64,000 nt of DNA from Callorhinus ursinus (taxonomy: Eukaryota; Chordata; Mammalia; Carnivora; Otariidae): NCBI RefSeq assembly GCF_003265705.1, contig NW_020312968.1, positions 2,615,113-2,679,112 of the forward strand, read 5' to 3'. The notes beneath the pieces were generated by a model, which made no database searches, was not told the origin of the DNA, and was given only the letters and a program-made list of their open reading frames with translations. Each line of letters starts with the position of its first letter. Positions within the stretch are counted from its first letter, which is position 1. Positions 27,201 through 40,400 of the stretch are shown here, piece by piece. The position numbers were made by a program, and so were the translations under genes.

Positions 27201-30200
27201 TGAAGCTCTGTTATTAGTTACAGTACATTTAAAGTTGTTGGATCTTTTTTGTGAATTGATCCCTTTATCATTGTTAAAAAAAAAATACAAACTTTTAAAG
27301 AAACATTTCTGAGACAATCAGGAGAAAATGAAGCCTACCAGGATATTTTCATGGTTTATAGGATGTATAGCTAATTTTTTAGGGGTGATAATGTTACTAT
27401 GACTACATTTAAAAAGTAAAGTTCTGGGGCACCTGGGTGGCTGTTGGTTAAGTATCTGCCTTTGGCTCAGGTCATGATCCCGGAGTCCTGGGATCAAGCC
27501 CCACACTGGGCTCCCTGGTGAGTCTGCTTCTCCCTCTGCCCTTTGCCCCACTCTTGCTAATAAATAAAATCTTCAAAAAATAAAATAAAAAGTAAAGTTC
27601 TTACTACTTAAATACCAATTAAAGGTATAACATCTGAGATTTGCTTTAATATCATCTAGTGGGGTGGGGGAAGAAAATGCAGTTAAAGCTGTGATAGAGG
27701 CAGCCACGTGACACCAGTTGTTGAAACTGTGTTGATGGCCACGTGACACCAGTTGTTGAAACGTGTGGATTCATTACCTTATTCCGTCTACTTTGGCGTA
27801 TGTGCAAATTTCAAGAAAATTATTAAAACAGTAATGTATTTAAATGTCTATTTTTCGTTTCATTTTAGACATTATCTTTACACTCCCTACTATTTAAGTC
27901 CTTACCACTTCCTCTCTCTCTCCTATCTTCCTATCTTCCAGCTTTGGCCGGTTACGTCTTAATCTCTACGTTAACATGGTTAATTACATTCTTATTTACA
28001 CAGTAAGTTTTCCATGTGTTAACTATAACTATGTGATAATTTTCAATGAAGAGAATTAACAGTTTATCATAACACTTTTTTCTGCTGCTACATCACAACT
28101 AGTCCATCTCTCAAAAAAGAAGAGAGAATCTCTGGTGCAAAATCTTAATCCACTTCACTTCTAGACTAGACTAGATTATTTGGTAGAGATTTCTCCCTTC
28201 TTAGGAACCAAAAACATGTCTTCTTTTCCGTATCACTTATGTAGTTAATTAATCCCTCATTCTACATATTATATGAAATTTATGCTATTTTTCTTTTCAA
28301 AGACATTCTTCCACTTTTAAAAATTTTTTTAAGATTTTATTTATTCATTTGACAGAGAGATAGCAAGAGCAGGAACACAAGCAGGAGGGAAAAGGAGAAG
28401 CAGGCTTCCCACGGAACAGGGAGCCCGATGTGGGGCTCCATCCCAGGACCCTAGGATCATGACCTGAGCCAAAGGCAGATGCTTAATGACTGAGCCACCC
28501 AGGTGCCCCTTTTAAAATTTTTCTTATGGCATTCTGAATTCCTCTGTAATGAAACCAAGGACTTTCTAGGCCAATAAAACAGAAAATTTTGGATTCCTTT
28601 TCAATGGACTCCTGAGGAGGCCCACTGTTTTTGGATCCCATGTTTTCCTTTTTCCTGGATTCCTTGTTTTGCTAGATTATATTTTCAAACTGATTTCTTT
28701 AGGAACGAGTATGAAAGAAGTAAACTTTGAGTCACTAGAAATTTGAGAATTGTGTTTTCACATTTTATGGTTTGACTATATATAGAATCCTAACTTCAAA
28801 ATCATTTTCCTTAGAAATCTGACTATAGTGCTCCATTGTCTTTTATCATCCATCTACTCCGTTCCATCCAGTTTTTTTCATGATAATCTGATCCCAATCA
28901 CTTTTTTTCCAAGCCACTAATAAACAGCTTGCTTTTGTTCTGAAACTAAAAATCTGACCTTTGTTTTTCTGACATTTCAAGAAAATGTGTTTGCATGGGC
29001 AATCTTTGTTTATTCCATCTGCTTGAAACTTGTTAGATCTTTTACATCCAAGAATTTATTTCAATATTTATTTAGCTCTAGAGATTTTCTTCTACCATTT
29101 CTTTGAAAGATTCTTCTCTTCAATTTTCTCAGTTCTTTCTCCTAACATACTTATTATTCTGGATTTTGCAACTTTTGAAGTTCTGAAAGGTCTATACTTC
29201 TTAAGTTTTATCTCATTTTACATCTCTGTGGCTTATTTTTCTGCTGTGTCATGGGAGATTACATCAACTATATATTCCAACTCAGTACTTACATTTTAAC
29301 CTCATGCATTTGTTCTGTTTCAAAATTTCACCATATTTTTGGGTTCCAAGAACTCTTCCTTATCTTGAGAGGGTGGAAGATAGTGATGGTAAGATTCAGT
29401 TTCTATATTCTCAAAATCCTCTGATTATGAGAGTTTGTTTTCTGTTTGTTTACATTCTCTTGTTACCTGAATTATTTCAGTTTCATTCAAAAAACAGTAT
29501 TCTGTTATCCTGGTTTCTTTTATGATTAAGTTCTTGCTATTTTCTTAACCTGACCATGAATATTTTAACAGTAAAGGATTGGGCTGAGTATTCTACCCAG
29601 TAAGAATAATTTCCTATAATGTTATAAGCACAGGGTTGTTTTTGTGTTAGGATTCTCCCTGACTGGAAAAGGTATGTATTATCTCAGGGCTTTGCAGGAG
29701 TGGGTCTGGAAGACTAATAGGTTTCATTTGGAGGTAAGTAGGTATGAGGATCCCCCAAAATGCAAGAATGAGAACTCTATTCTTGTGAAGCACAGTCCTC
29801 CCAGCAGCCTTAAGTGACCCAATTCTCTCTTATGTGCTGGTGCTTAATTCAGAACCCAGTCAGATTCCACACACCACATTAAATCCAGTATTAGATACCA
29901 CCTCTTTCTGAGTTATAGTTCCCTCTGCCCTATTACACCCATCTACCTTCCAGAGACTTGTTGAAATTCATCATTTATAATGATCATTCTTTCTTGACAT
30001 CCTTAATATTTTGATACTTCTAATATAAAATATTCCATCTGGGATATATACTGCACTAGGAATTAGAAGAGGGGAATGGGAAGAAAAATTGAAAATAAGG
30101 ATGTATAAGGCATTTGGGATAACAAGAATAAATATGAAGGAATTCTGTCACAATACAACTAGGAATTTTCATTCAACAACAACAAAAAATCAACAGAATG

Positions 30201-31398
30201 CCTAATAAAAGACAATTTAGAGATACCCAGATAGGATTAGCTAATTATAAAAGATCTATAAATCTTATTTTCAAAAAACTCAAAACTAGAGAATGGAAAG
30301 GAGGGAGGAAGAAACGTGGGATTAGGGATGGAGAGGGGAGGGCTGATTTGAGGTTCAGAACATACCTTCTAAATGGTGTGAAGCATTAGTAGCTCCACTA
30401 TTAACACTATTCTGATCTTTTAGTCCTGCAGGTGAGGCACCACCACCTTCTTCATACCATATATTGCTATATAATGTTTTAAAAATAGTTGTTATATCTT
30501 CTTGACTAAGAATGAGCTGTGAAAAGAAAGATTTGCTTATTTTAACATTATTACGTTATGTAGTTAGAAATGCTCTTACTCTGAAAAGCAAGTGTTTCAT
30601 TTCAGTCCTCTACAAACCAATTTTTTAGTGCATTAGATATTTCTACTAACAGGATATTCAGTTTCCTAAATGAATGATCTTAGTACTTTGAGAAATACAG
30701 AAATTAGATGTCAATACCAATGAAACTATGAATAAGTTTTTGTTATGAACATATCAATTAACCTAATAATTTAAAACCTTTAAAATGAACTTTCATTTAT
30801 CTAGCTACTTTGCATTTTTTTACTTACTAAGCACCTCAATTTACAAATACAAATTACTCAAAAATATTGATTTGCATCATGAAAAATAATTCACAATGTG
30901 TTTTATATATGAATTATTTTTTAGTCTGAACCTCACAAAAGTCCTAGGTATAAATATATCCTGATTGTATAAGAAGCTGAGACTTAAATTCACTTAAAGA
31001 ACTCACGCACTAACTCAAAACCCCATGTGTTGTGAATTTAGCCTAAAATCACCAACATAAGAACTATATCGAAAGCTATGATGGTTAATTCTATGTCAAC
31101 TTGCCTAGACCATAGAATCTACATATTTGGTCCAGTATTATTCAAGATGTATTACATATATGATATGTATATAGAATACATACAGGATGCACAGACCAAC
31201 CACAAATACCCAGCCACCTTCTGGGGAACACCAACTAGGATAAAATTGGTTCTTCATGATCCACTCAAGTAGTTAACAGCTGTTGCAGCCTGCCTCAGGA
31301 GACCACATTTTTAACCTCTCCTGAACCTCATCCTCAGTGTCAGGGAGATGCTAAAACTGAGTCATCAAGAAGTCAGTCTACTGTATCCAGACGAAGTG

Positions 31399-31454
<56 letters not shown>

Positions 31455-34400
31455 TACACACATCCTATTGACTATGTTTCTCTGGAGAACTAAAATACAG
31501 TGAAACAAAAAACAAAACAAAACTATGAGTTTTAAATTGATATGTTTTAATCATCTCAAGGAAATAATTTTAATCCCACAAAATGAGTTTTATTTGTACC
31601 AGGATTCCTTTGACTATATTTCAAAGATGATATACTAATCCAGCGTTTTCACTTATTCATGACACCTTGTGTTTATTATGTATCTGGTATTACAAAATTA
31701 TGTTCATATAAATTAATAAGCTGAAGTTAAATATTACAACCATGTCTAAATCATGTCTTTCAATTAGTACATGTATAATGAATGCCCCCCAAATATTGAT
31801 ATTAATGATCACTCTTCAGTCTTGCCAACAGCTCGGTCCAGGAAGTTGCAAGAACTCTAAGAATCCCAGGACTGCTGGTCCATGGCTCCTACATGTCAGG
31901 ACAGGCTATCCTGCTACTCCCAAATGTCTAAGTCAGAAATCACAAGATGTAGCACTTAGTCTAGATGCATTAGAGTAACTGATTCTAACCTCTCCTTGAT
32001 CCAGGAGGGGTCAAATATGTGGACCCAGGTCCATACCTGCTGACAATTCAGGTGGATCAGGACAGGGAAAGACCCAATTTCATCTGCCCTGGAAGGCAGC
32101 CAGCCCTTTACAGACGGTCTGCAATATCACCTGAACATGCTGCCAGCATTCTTCCTGGAGAAGAGGGGAGCAAAATGGTGTCCCTGCTGCCCCACAGAGA
32201 TCTGCCTAAGACCTGGGCCTACTAAGGAGAGAATCTGTGCAGTATATGCTGGGTAAAACATGCTACCTATGTTTTAAAAGTTTCTATCAGTTGTCTTAAA
32301 ATATGGAGAGACTTCAATTTTTATCTTAGGAAGATACTTTCTGGGGCACCTGGGTGGCTCAGTTGGTTAAATGTCTGCCTTCGGCTCAGGTCATGATCCC
32401 GGGGGTCCTGGGATTGAGCCCCTGCATCAGGCCCCCTGCTCAGCAGGGAGTCTGCTCTCCCTCTCCTTCTGCCTCTGACCTCCACTTGTGCGCTTGTGCT
32501 CTGTCTCTCTCTCTCTCATAAATAAATAAAATCTTAAAAAAAAAAAAGATACGTTCCATTTACAAGTTAGGGAGTCTAATATGATCTTATACATTAAGAG
32601 CTTAAGAATTTTCAGTTGAGATGATGTTTTCAAATCTAAATGTATTTCTGAATTTTAAAACCTGAAACCTTTAAAAATGATGGTTTTCTCTTTTTGAATA
32701 CATTTTTTTTGGGGAGAGAAATAGAAAGAAAACTGGGGGTGGGAGGAGGGAAGAGGATTTGTTGAGTAGGCTTCTTAAAGTAACCTTCCAGAGTATGTGC
32801 TGCTATCACTTTAGCAAAGCATGTGATACAGTTTTGACTTCCATGCAGTCAAAGGGAAGATAGGAAATTTTGCATAGTTACATTAGAGATCTGTGAAGCA
32901 GTATCAAGCAATAGCTAGGTAAAGTTATGCATAAGGAACTGACCCATTTGCCATTTTCATTGTCAACCTCTTCCATTTCTTCTAGGACCTTCTCTAGGTT
33001 ATTTCACATATTGTTGTGGCTTTAAATACCATCTAGATGCTGATGACTTTCACATTATTATTTCTAGTCTAGCCCTCTCCACTAAGTTCTAAATTAATAT
33101 ATCCAACAGACTACTTATCAGATCTGACGTTTGCTTCCAGTATGGAATTTACCACAATTTATAACTACTTAAATTACATGCCTATGTACTTTCTTATAGT
33201 CTAAGTATCACACATCTAACACCATAACTGCTAACCCCTACATTAGAGTGGTTAGATTCCATGAAGGCAGAGATAATGCCATAGTTTCTTGGCCACTGTC
33301 TCTCCATATATAACTCTGGACCTAACACAGAGAAGCCATTCAAATGTTTGCTGAATGAATGGAGAACATTCAATGAATTCTAAGTTATATTAGCTACTAT
33401 TTCAATTTTGACAGAGCTGATCAATATGTAACATCTACACCAAAATATCTTATGTTCCCAAGCAATATTTTTAACCAACAAAACAGAAATCAACAAGCAT
33501 GCAAAAAGTTACCTCCATGGGCTTTAGCTGAGCATTTACATTAAAACAAGGAACTTCCTGGTACCACTCCCAAGATAAATTTCGCTCAACAATCACCTCA
33601 AGATTTAATGGCAATAGCAGATCTAGTACTTCCTGGTATGCATCATCAATAAATTGAGTCCTGTAAGTAGAAATAAAATTGTTTTGTTTCATATACACTC
33701 ATAGTAAAATTTTTTTTTAAATTTATCCTTCTATATACAAATAGTAAAAATCAGTAATTTTTGTATTTAAAGAAAAATAAAATCTACCCAGCCTCCCAAG
33801 TCAAAATGAGACATATTCCACCCCACCATGAATTTAGGTAACTTTCTCTGAGCTCAAGTTATCTACATTATAAAGAAATCAATCTTCAGAATAAGATTTT
33901 GCAATATGTTAAAAAAAATGCCAAAAATGTATAAGTTGTAACCCTTAAATGAGAACTATCTCTATATAATCGGAAAATATACATTATAGATGACCTCATT
34001 ATAAAAACAACTTAATTCACTCACTTAGGTATGGAGAATACCACATATCCCCTTAACTTGATAGCAAAGTTAGACCATATAAAATGTCTACTTCTGTGGA
34101 TGAAAAGCAGTTGAATATGGGAAATTTCATATTAAGTTGAACCATACCTGCCTTTCCAAATATTCATAAGGGTAGGACTAATGCTTCGGAATGATGAAAA
34201 CAATAATTACTGAATGCATTTCAATTGATAATGTGACCACAGAAGCCTCTCACTGTACGTTCAAGTGACAACTTCAAAGTAGTACTGCTTAATAATGTAC
34301 TTACATTTTAACTGGCAGCAAATTCCAAATGCTTCAACTAGGGTATGTATGAAGCTATGACTGCAGAATTTTAGATTCACTTACTCAAGTGGAGAGAAAT

Positions 34401-37400
34401 ATGGGAGTCATCAGGGATCTCTCAGAATGCCTAGTATCATACCATTTTATGAATTAAATGCACGCATGCTTGCAATCTCCATTTAATGGGAGTAAGTTAG
34501 GAAATCTAAAAGGCCTATAAAGAATATTTTAAATGCATTTTCATTTTTAAAATTATTTTTAATTTCTTAAATTCCAGTATAATTAATGTAGTGTTATTAT
34601 TAGTTTCAGGTGTACCATATACCGATTCAACAATTCTACACATTACTCAGTGTTCATCAAGATAGTTGCATTCATAATCCCTTTCACCTATTTCCCCCAC
34701 CTCCCCACCTACCTCACCTCTGGTGACCATCAGTTTGCTCTCTATAGTGAAGAGTCTGTTTTTTATGTTTATTTTTAGTTTGTTCATTTGTTCCTTAAAC
34801 TACACACGAGTGAAATCCTACATATTTGTCTTCTGAATGACTTATTTCACTTAGCATTATACTCTCCAGATCCATCCATTTTGTTGCAAATGGCAAGATT
34901 TCAATAATTTTCCATAATTCCATAATTTGGCTATAATAAATAATGCTGCAATAAACACAGGAGTGCATATATCTTTTCATATTTTTCATATTATTTGGGT
35001 AAATACCCAGTAATGCAATTAACAGATCATATGGTAATTTTGTTTTTAATTTTTTGACGAACCTCCATACTGTTTTTCACAGTGGTTGCACCAGTTTGAA
35101 TTCCTACCTACAGTGCACAAGGGTTCCTTTTTCTCCACATCCTTACCAACACCTGTTGTCTTGTGTTTTTGATTCTAGCCATTCTGACAGGTGTGCGAGG
35201 ATATCTCAATGTGGTTTTGATTTTCATTTCCCTGATAATGAGTAATGTTGGGCATCTTTTCATGTATCTGGGGCCACCTGGATGTCTTCTTTGGAGAAAT
35301 GTCTGTTTATCTCTTCAGCCAATTTTTTCAACTAGGTGTGTGTTGAGCTGTGTAAGTTCTTCATATATTTTGGATAATAACCCTTTACCAGATATATCAT
35401 CTGCAAATATTTTCTCTCATTCACTAGGTTGTCTTTTTGCTTTGTTGGTTATTTACTTTCCTGGGCAGAAGATTTTTATTTTGCTGTAGTCCCAATAGTC
35501 TATTTTTGCTTTTGTTTCCCTTGTATGTAACTCTTTTCTCTTGCTGCTTTTAAGATGCTATCACTACTTTTTCCCCATTTTAATTACTATGTGTCTTGGT
35601 GTGGACCTTCTTGGGATGATTTTGTTGGAGGATCTCTCTGCTTCCTGGATCTGGATTTCTGTTTCCTTCCCCAGGTTTGGTAAGGTTTTGGCTATCATTT
35701 CTTCAAATATTCTGTCACCTTTTCTCTCTTCCCTTTCTGGGATCCCAATGGTGTGAGTGTTATTATACTTCATGGTGTTGCTGAGTTCCTTTAATCTACT
35801 TTCATTTTTTTATTATTCTTTTCTCTTTCTCTGGTTGCCGGATTGCTTTCCATTGCTCTGTTCCCCGGGTCGTTCATCCATCTTTCTGCTTCCTCTAGTC
35901 TATTTGTTCCCTCTCATGTATTTTAAACTTCAGTTATTGAGTTATTAACTTCTGATTGGTTCTGTTAATGTCTTCTTTCTCTTTGTTGAGGCTCTCACTG
36001 AAGTCCTCCCCTCTTTTCTCAAGTCCAGTGAGTATCTTTATGACCATTACTTTAAATTCTCTGTCAGGTATATTATCTCCATTTTGTTTAGCTCTCTTGT
36101 TGTGATTTTGTCCTGTTCTTTCGTCTGGGACATATTCCTCCATCTCCTCATTTTGTCTAACTCTGTGTCTGTTTCCATGTGTTAGAAAAATCAGCTGTCT
36201 CCTGCTCTTGAAAGTTGTGGCCTTATGAAGAAGCCCTGTAGCATTCTACAGTGCAATGTTCTTTGTTCACCAGAATGTGGTGCTTCAGGAGTATCCTCTA
36301 GATGTTATGTGCACCCTACTCTGACTGAGCTGAATTTGCCTTCAGTCCTGTTGCCTGAGATTGCTCTCTTTGCCTGTTCTGAGCAGAGTTTGGTCCCTGT
36401 GTTGTTAGTAGTCCAGTCTGGGGCTACCCACTGACTTGGGTCAGACCAGGTGTTTGCCAAAGCAGTGGTAGCAATGAAATACAGATGCCTCTTCCTGTGT
36501 TGTCCCTGAGAAGCTTTTGTTAGTGGGTGGGAATTGCAATCAGACCAGATGTCTGCACCCAGCCTACTGTTGAGGCCATAGGTGAACCGCTGTATGTGGT
36601 TATTTCCCTTTACCCTGTTGTAGGAGTCACTTTGGAATGGTGCTGGCTGGTGCTGCCTGCACACTGCCAGGCCTGTGCCACCTCTTTGGATGGACTCCTG
36701 CCAAGGGCATGTTGGAGAGGGAAGGTCCACCAGAGAATGTGGGGGCAGAGTGTGTGGTGCCAGCAAGGTTTGCACTGGTCTGCCATGGGAGGGGACCTCC
36801 AGGCAACTAGGAAAACTGCCCAGCCAGGATGGCTGGAGTGGGTCTGCAGAGCATGCAAGCACAGGGCGCACGATCAGCAAGCTGGGTGGAGAGTGTTTTT
36901 GCTGTGCTGGTTCCCACAGTGTCCATGTATCTAGGCTGTGGTGCAGGGGAGGGTAATGGCAATGGTCAGCTTCTTTGTTCTTGCATAAGACTCCCAAAGA
37001 CCCCTATCGCTTCTGCACACGCTCTGAGATTAGTAAATAAATCTACTTCCTGTACATCCTAGACATTTTGCAAACTGCTGCTTCTGTGCTGTATCTCAAG
37101 GGGGGCTGTTTGTTGTGCTGTCTCTTTGATGGTGGGTATTCAGTCTCCCACTGTGCTCTGGCTCTCCCAGAGCCGAGCCTGTGGATTTTTTAAAGTTCCA
37201 GGTATTAAGCCCCACTGATTTTAAGAACTTGCTAAGTTATGCCCCTGTGATTTTTCAAAGCCAAATGTTATGAAGATTCATTTTCTCAGTGGGGTTCCCT
37301 GTGCCTGGGGTGGGATCTGTATCTCTCCCTTCTCCATGACCACGGGTGTCCCTCCTTCCTATAGATGGACAGCCTTGAGATTCAGTTTGGCTCCCCACCA

Positions 37401-40400
37401 TGTTTCCACCCTTCCTCTTTGATGTGGCCTCTTCTCTACATTTAGCTGCGGAGAGTCTGTTCTGCCAGCCTTCAGGTCGTTTTCTGGGTTATTTATACTG
37501 ACTGTGAGTATTATCTAGGTTTATCCATGAAAGGAGGTGAGTCTAGGATCTTCATACTCAGCCATTTTTCTCTGGAAATTCCTCATGTGCAATTTTAATA
37601 GGTGCATATTATATGACATATAACATAAGTCATTTTATCAACCTTCTGTTAAAAAGTTATGTTGCTTTTAATTCTTCACTATAATAAATACTTGGATTAT
37701 CTTTGTACATATCTTTGAGTAAATTTCTTCTTCTGGGCAAACTATAAGAAACATTAATTACTGTGTCAAAAGATTACTTCTTTAAAAAAAATTCTCCTTA
37801 TCAGTACCAACCAATATCTGGGGTAGATACTTTTCCTATTCTCTCCCACATTCTATCTAATAGTGTTTTAATAGTTTATTGTCTTGTCTGCAGTTTCAAT
37901 TAGAATAAAAGCTTCATGAAAGAAGGGACTATGTTTATTTTATTCTACACTGTACTGCCAGTCCTTCACTTAGGTAACTGCAATTGTCATGTGCTTTACA
38001 ATTATTTGCTGAAATAAGAAGGCAGAATGTCACTTTGTCTGACACCTCAGTTGGGAACATAGGCTTTGGAGATCAACATTACGCATGGCTATGCACAAGA
38101 AATAACTGTAAAAGTATCATGAGTATTGATTTTGGGGTTACAAATAGGTTTTAGCGAGTGGGAAAATTCACAAATATGGAATCTGTGAATAACAGGATTG
38201 ACTATATATGTGAATAATTAGAATATACATACACAGTTGTGGTCAATCGCTGACTTTCTATTCTGTTTTATTATTTTAATTATTTTACTTCATATCATAA
38301 TACATTTTAGAAGTATTTAACACAATTCAATCTATTTTAGTAGTACCTCAAATGTTATGATGTTTCCATTCTCCAATTTCTTCTTTAAAAAAAAAAAAAT
38401 CTTTGAGACATCTTGTCCCCTATTTATAGTTCAAAAAAACATTTCACAATTTTTCAAAGACTTTAAAAAGAACTATTTGATTTTTATTGAGAATGCATTA
38501 AATGTATAAATTAATGTATACAAACTGACATCTCTATATTATTAGGTCTAGGAAAATATTCTGTCCACATTTATTCAAGATTTCTTTCTGGTCATTGGTT
38601 AAGTTTTACAATTTTCCTCATAGAAATACTGTAAATATCTTTTCAAAATTTTACATTGCAATTAATAGCTTTGCAACAAAAAGATTTCAACAGGTGGTCA
38701 CAAATATGAAATACTTATTTGTCTTTATGTGCTTTACTCTGAAGCTGTAACCAAACTGAATTTCCAAATATCAATAATTTTAAAATTATTTCAGAGGAAA
38801 CTGGTTATACTCTATAACTAATTCTATTTCTAGAAATTCATCTGTAGGAAATGAATTATCCTAAAGACATGAGTAGAATGTCATATAAGTATTGATGAAC
38901 AAGATTTATATCAATCATCATTACAGTGTTATTTATAACAGCAAAAGAACCTAGGATCAAATTAACTTTCTAACACCTGGCAAATGAATTTTTAAAAACC
39001 TGTAGAATAAAGTGAAATATTAAAAAAAAAAAAAAAAGTTGAACTCAAAATAACATGGAAAAATATAGCATACTGTTAAGGGGAAAAATGAATTTATGAT
39101 CCAAAATATACAATATAATTCTTATTCTACTCAAACATATGTGCAGAAATAATGAACTAGAAGAAACACACCAAATTATTAATAGTACTTACCTTTGGGT
39201 GGTCATATTGTCAGCAACCTTTTCTATTCATCCAAATATCATTTTATGTTTTTCTTCAATAAAAAGTTAACTCATTTTTGGACATAAAAATAATATTTTT
39301 AATGCTCTAGAGATATTTAGTGAACTCTTTTCAAAACAATGTTTGTAATATAGGCTCACACCTAGTTTACATCTACCATTTCTTGAAATAAGGCAAGATG
39401 TGATTATAGATCATCTTTTTTAGTAAATTTAGACTTTTATACAGTTTAAAAAATTAATGAGCCATCTAAAGTTTAAATTGTTACTCTTTAGTGTATTATT
39501 AAAATAGAAGTCTCTCACCCACTATTTTCCTATGATTTTTGAATTATCTGGACTTGGCTGAACAAATCATTCTACATTTTCCAATGTCTTCACTAAATGT
39601 ATTACCTTAACTGAAACCTGGCTTTCCATGGAGCTCTATTAAATAGAGGCCAATTTTTCTCCCTATCAATTTAACACCCTATCAGTCTCAGGGTTAAGAG
39701 ATATAGAAATCATTTTCCTTAATTTGCAGTGATACTCCCCAACCCTCACTCCTATCCCTTTAAGCATAATATCAACCAGATTCACCACCTTCTACTTCTT
39801 GCTTTAGTCAATCAACAACTAGTGTTTATTTTTGAAGACTTTGAGATTGATGAATCTCCAGTTTATAAACCCCTCTCTACATTCTTTTACTCTATCAGTA
39901 CCCTCTTGTCTTTGATTTCTTCCATCTCCATTATCCATCAACATGGTGGATATTTAACAATCCTGTTCTACTACCTTGAGTCACACCTGCTTGTTAAAAA
40001 TTCAGTCTTGCCTGAATCTAACACCAAATATCAAGTATTACATAAAAAAATATCATGTACCATTAATTCATGGTTAACAATATCAACAGAGTCCTCAACA
40101 CTGTCCCAACATACACCCCCTGGGTTGCCCCCCATCTCTCTGCCTGCTCGCTCTTAGTCTCTTTTAAGAAATGTATGTTCCTTACGTTTTGGCATTTGTG
40201 AGCATTCTGTCCCATATGTCCCACTCTAAAAACTGTGTGATAAAGGCTTTAATAACTACCTAAATATTACTAAGGACTCCCAAATCTAGAAGTCCAAACA
40301 CTCTAATATCCATACACATGTCCAAGTGCCTTCCAATCTCTTTCTGTGTATCTCTATATCAAAGTTAGACAACAACTTCCAAGTTATTTTGCCCCATAGA

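Noticed and set aside
36305..36997. 230-codon open frame on the minus strand, the longest outside known genes
   Set aside because: It lies in the GC-rich 5' UTR of an antisense L1, overlaps frames on both strands, and has no recognisable domain; the second L1 at 640 has the same region broken.
39729..40157. 142-codon open frame on the plus strand
   Set aside because: Composition is low and it overlaps ancient L2-like DNA; no start context, exon signals or homology.
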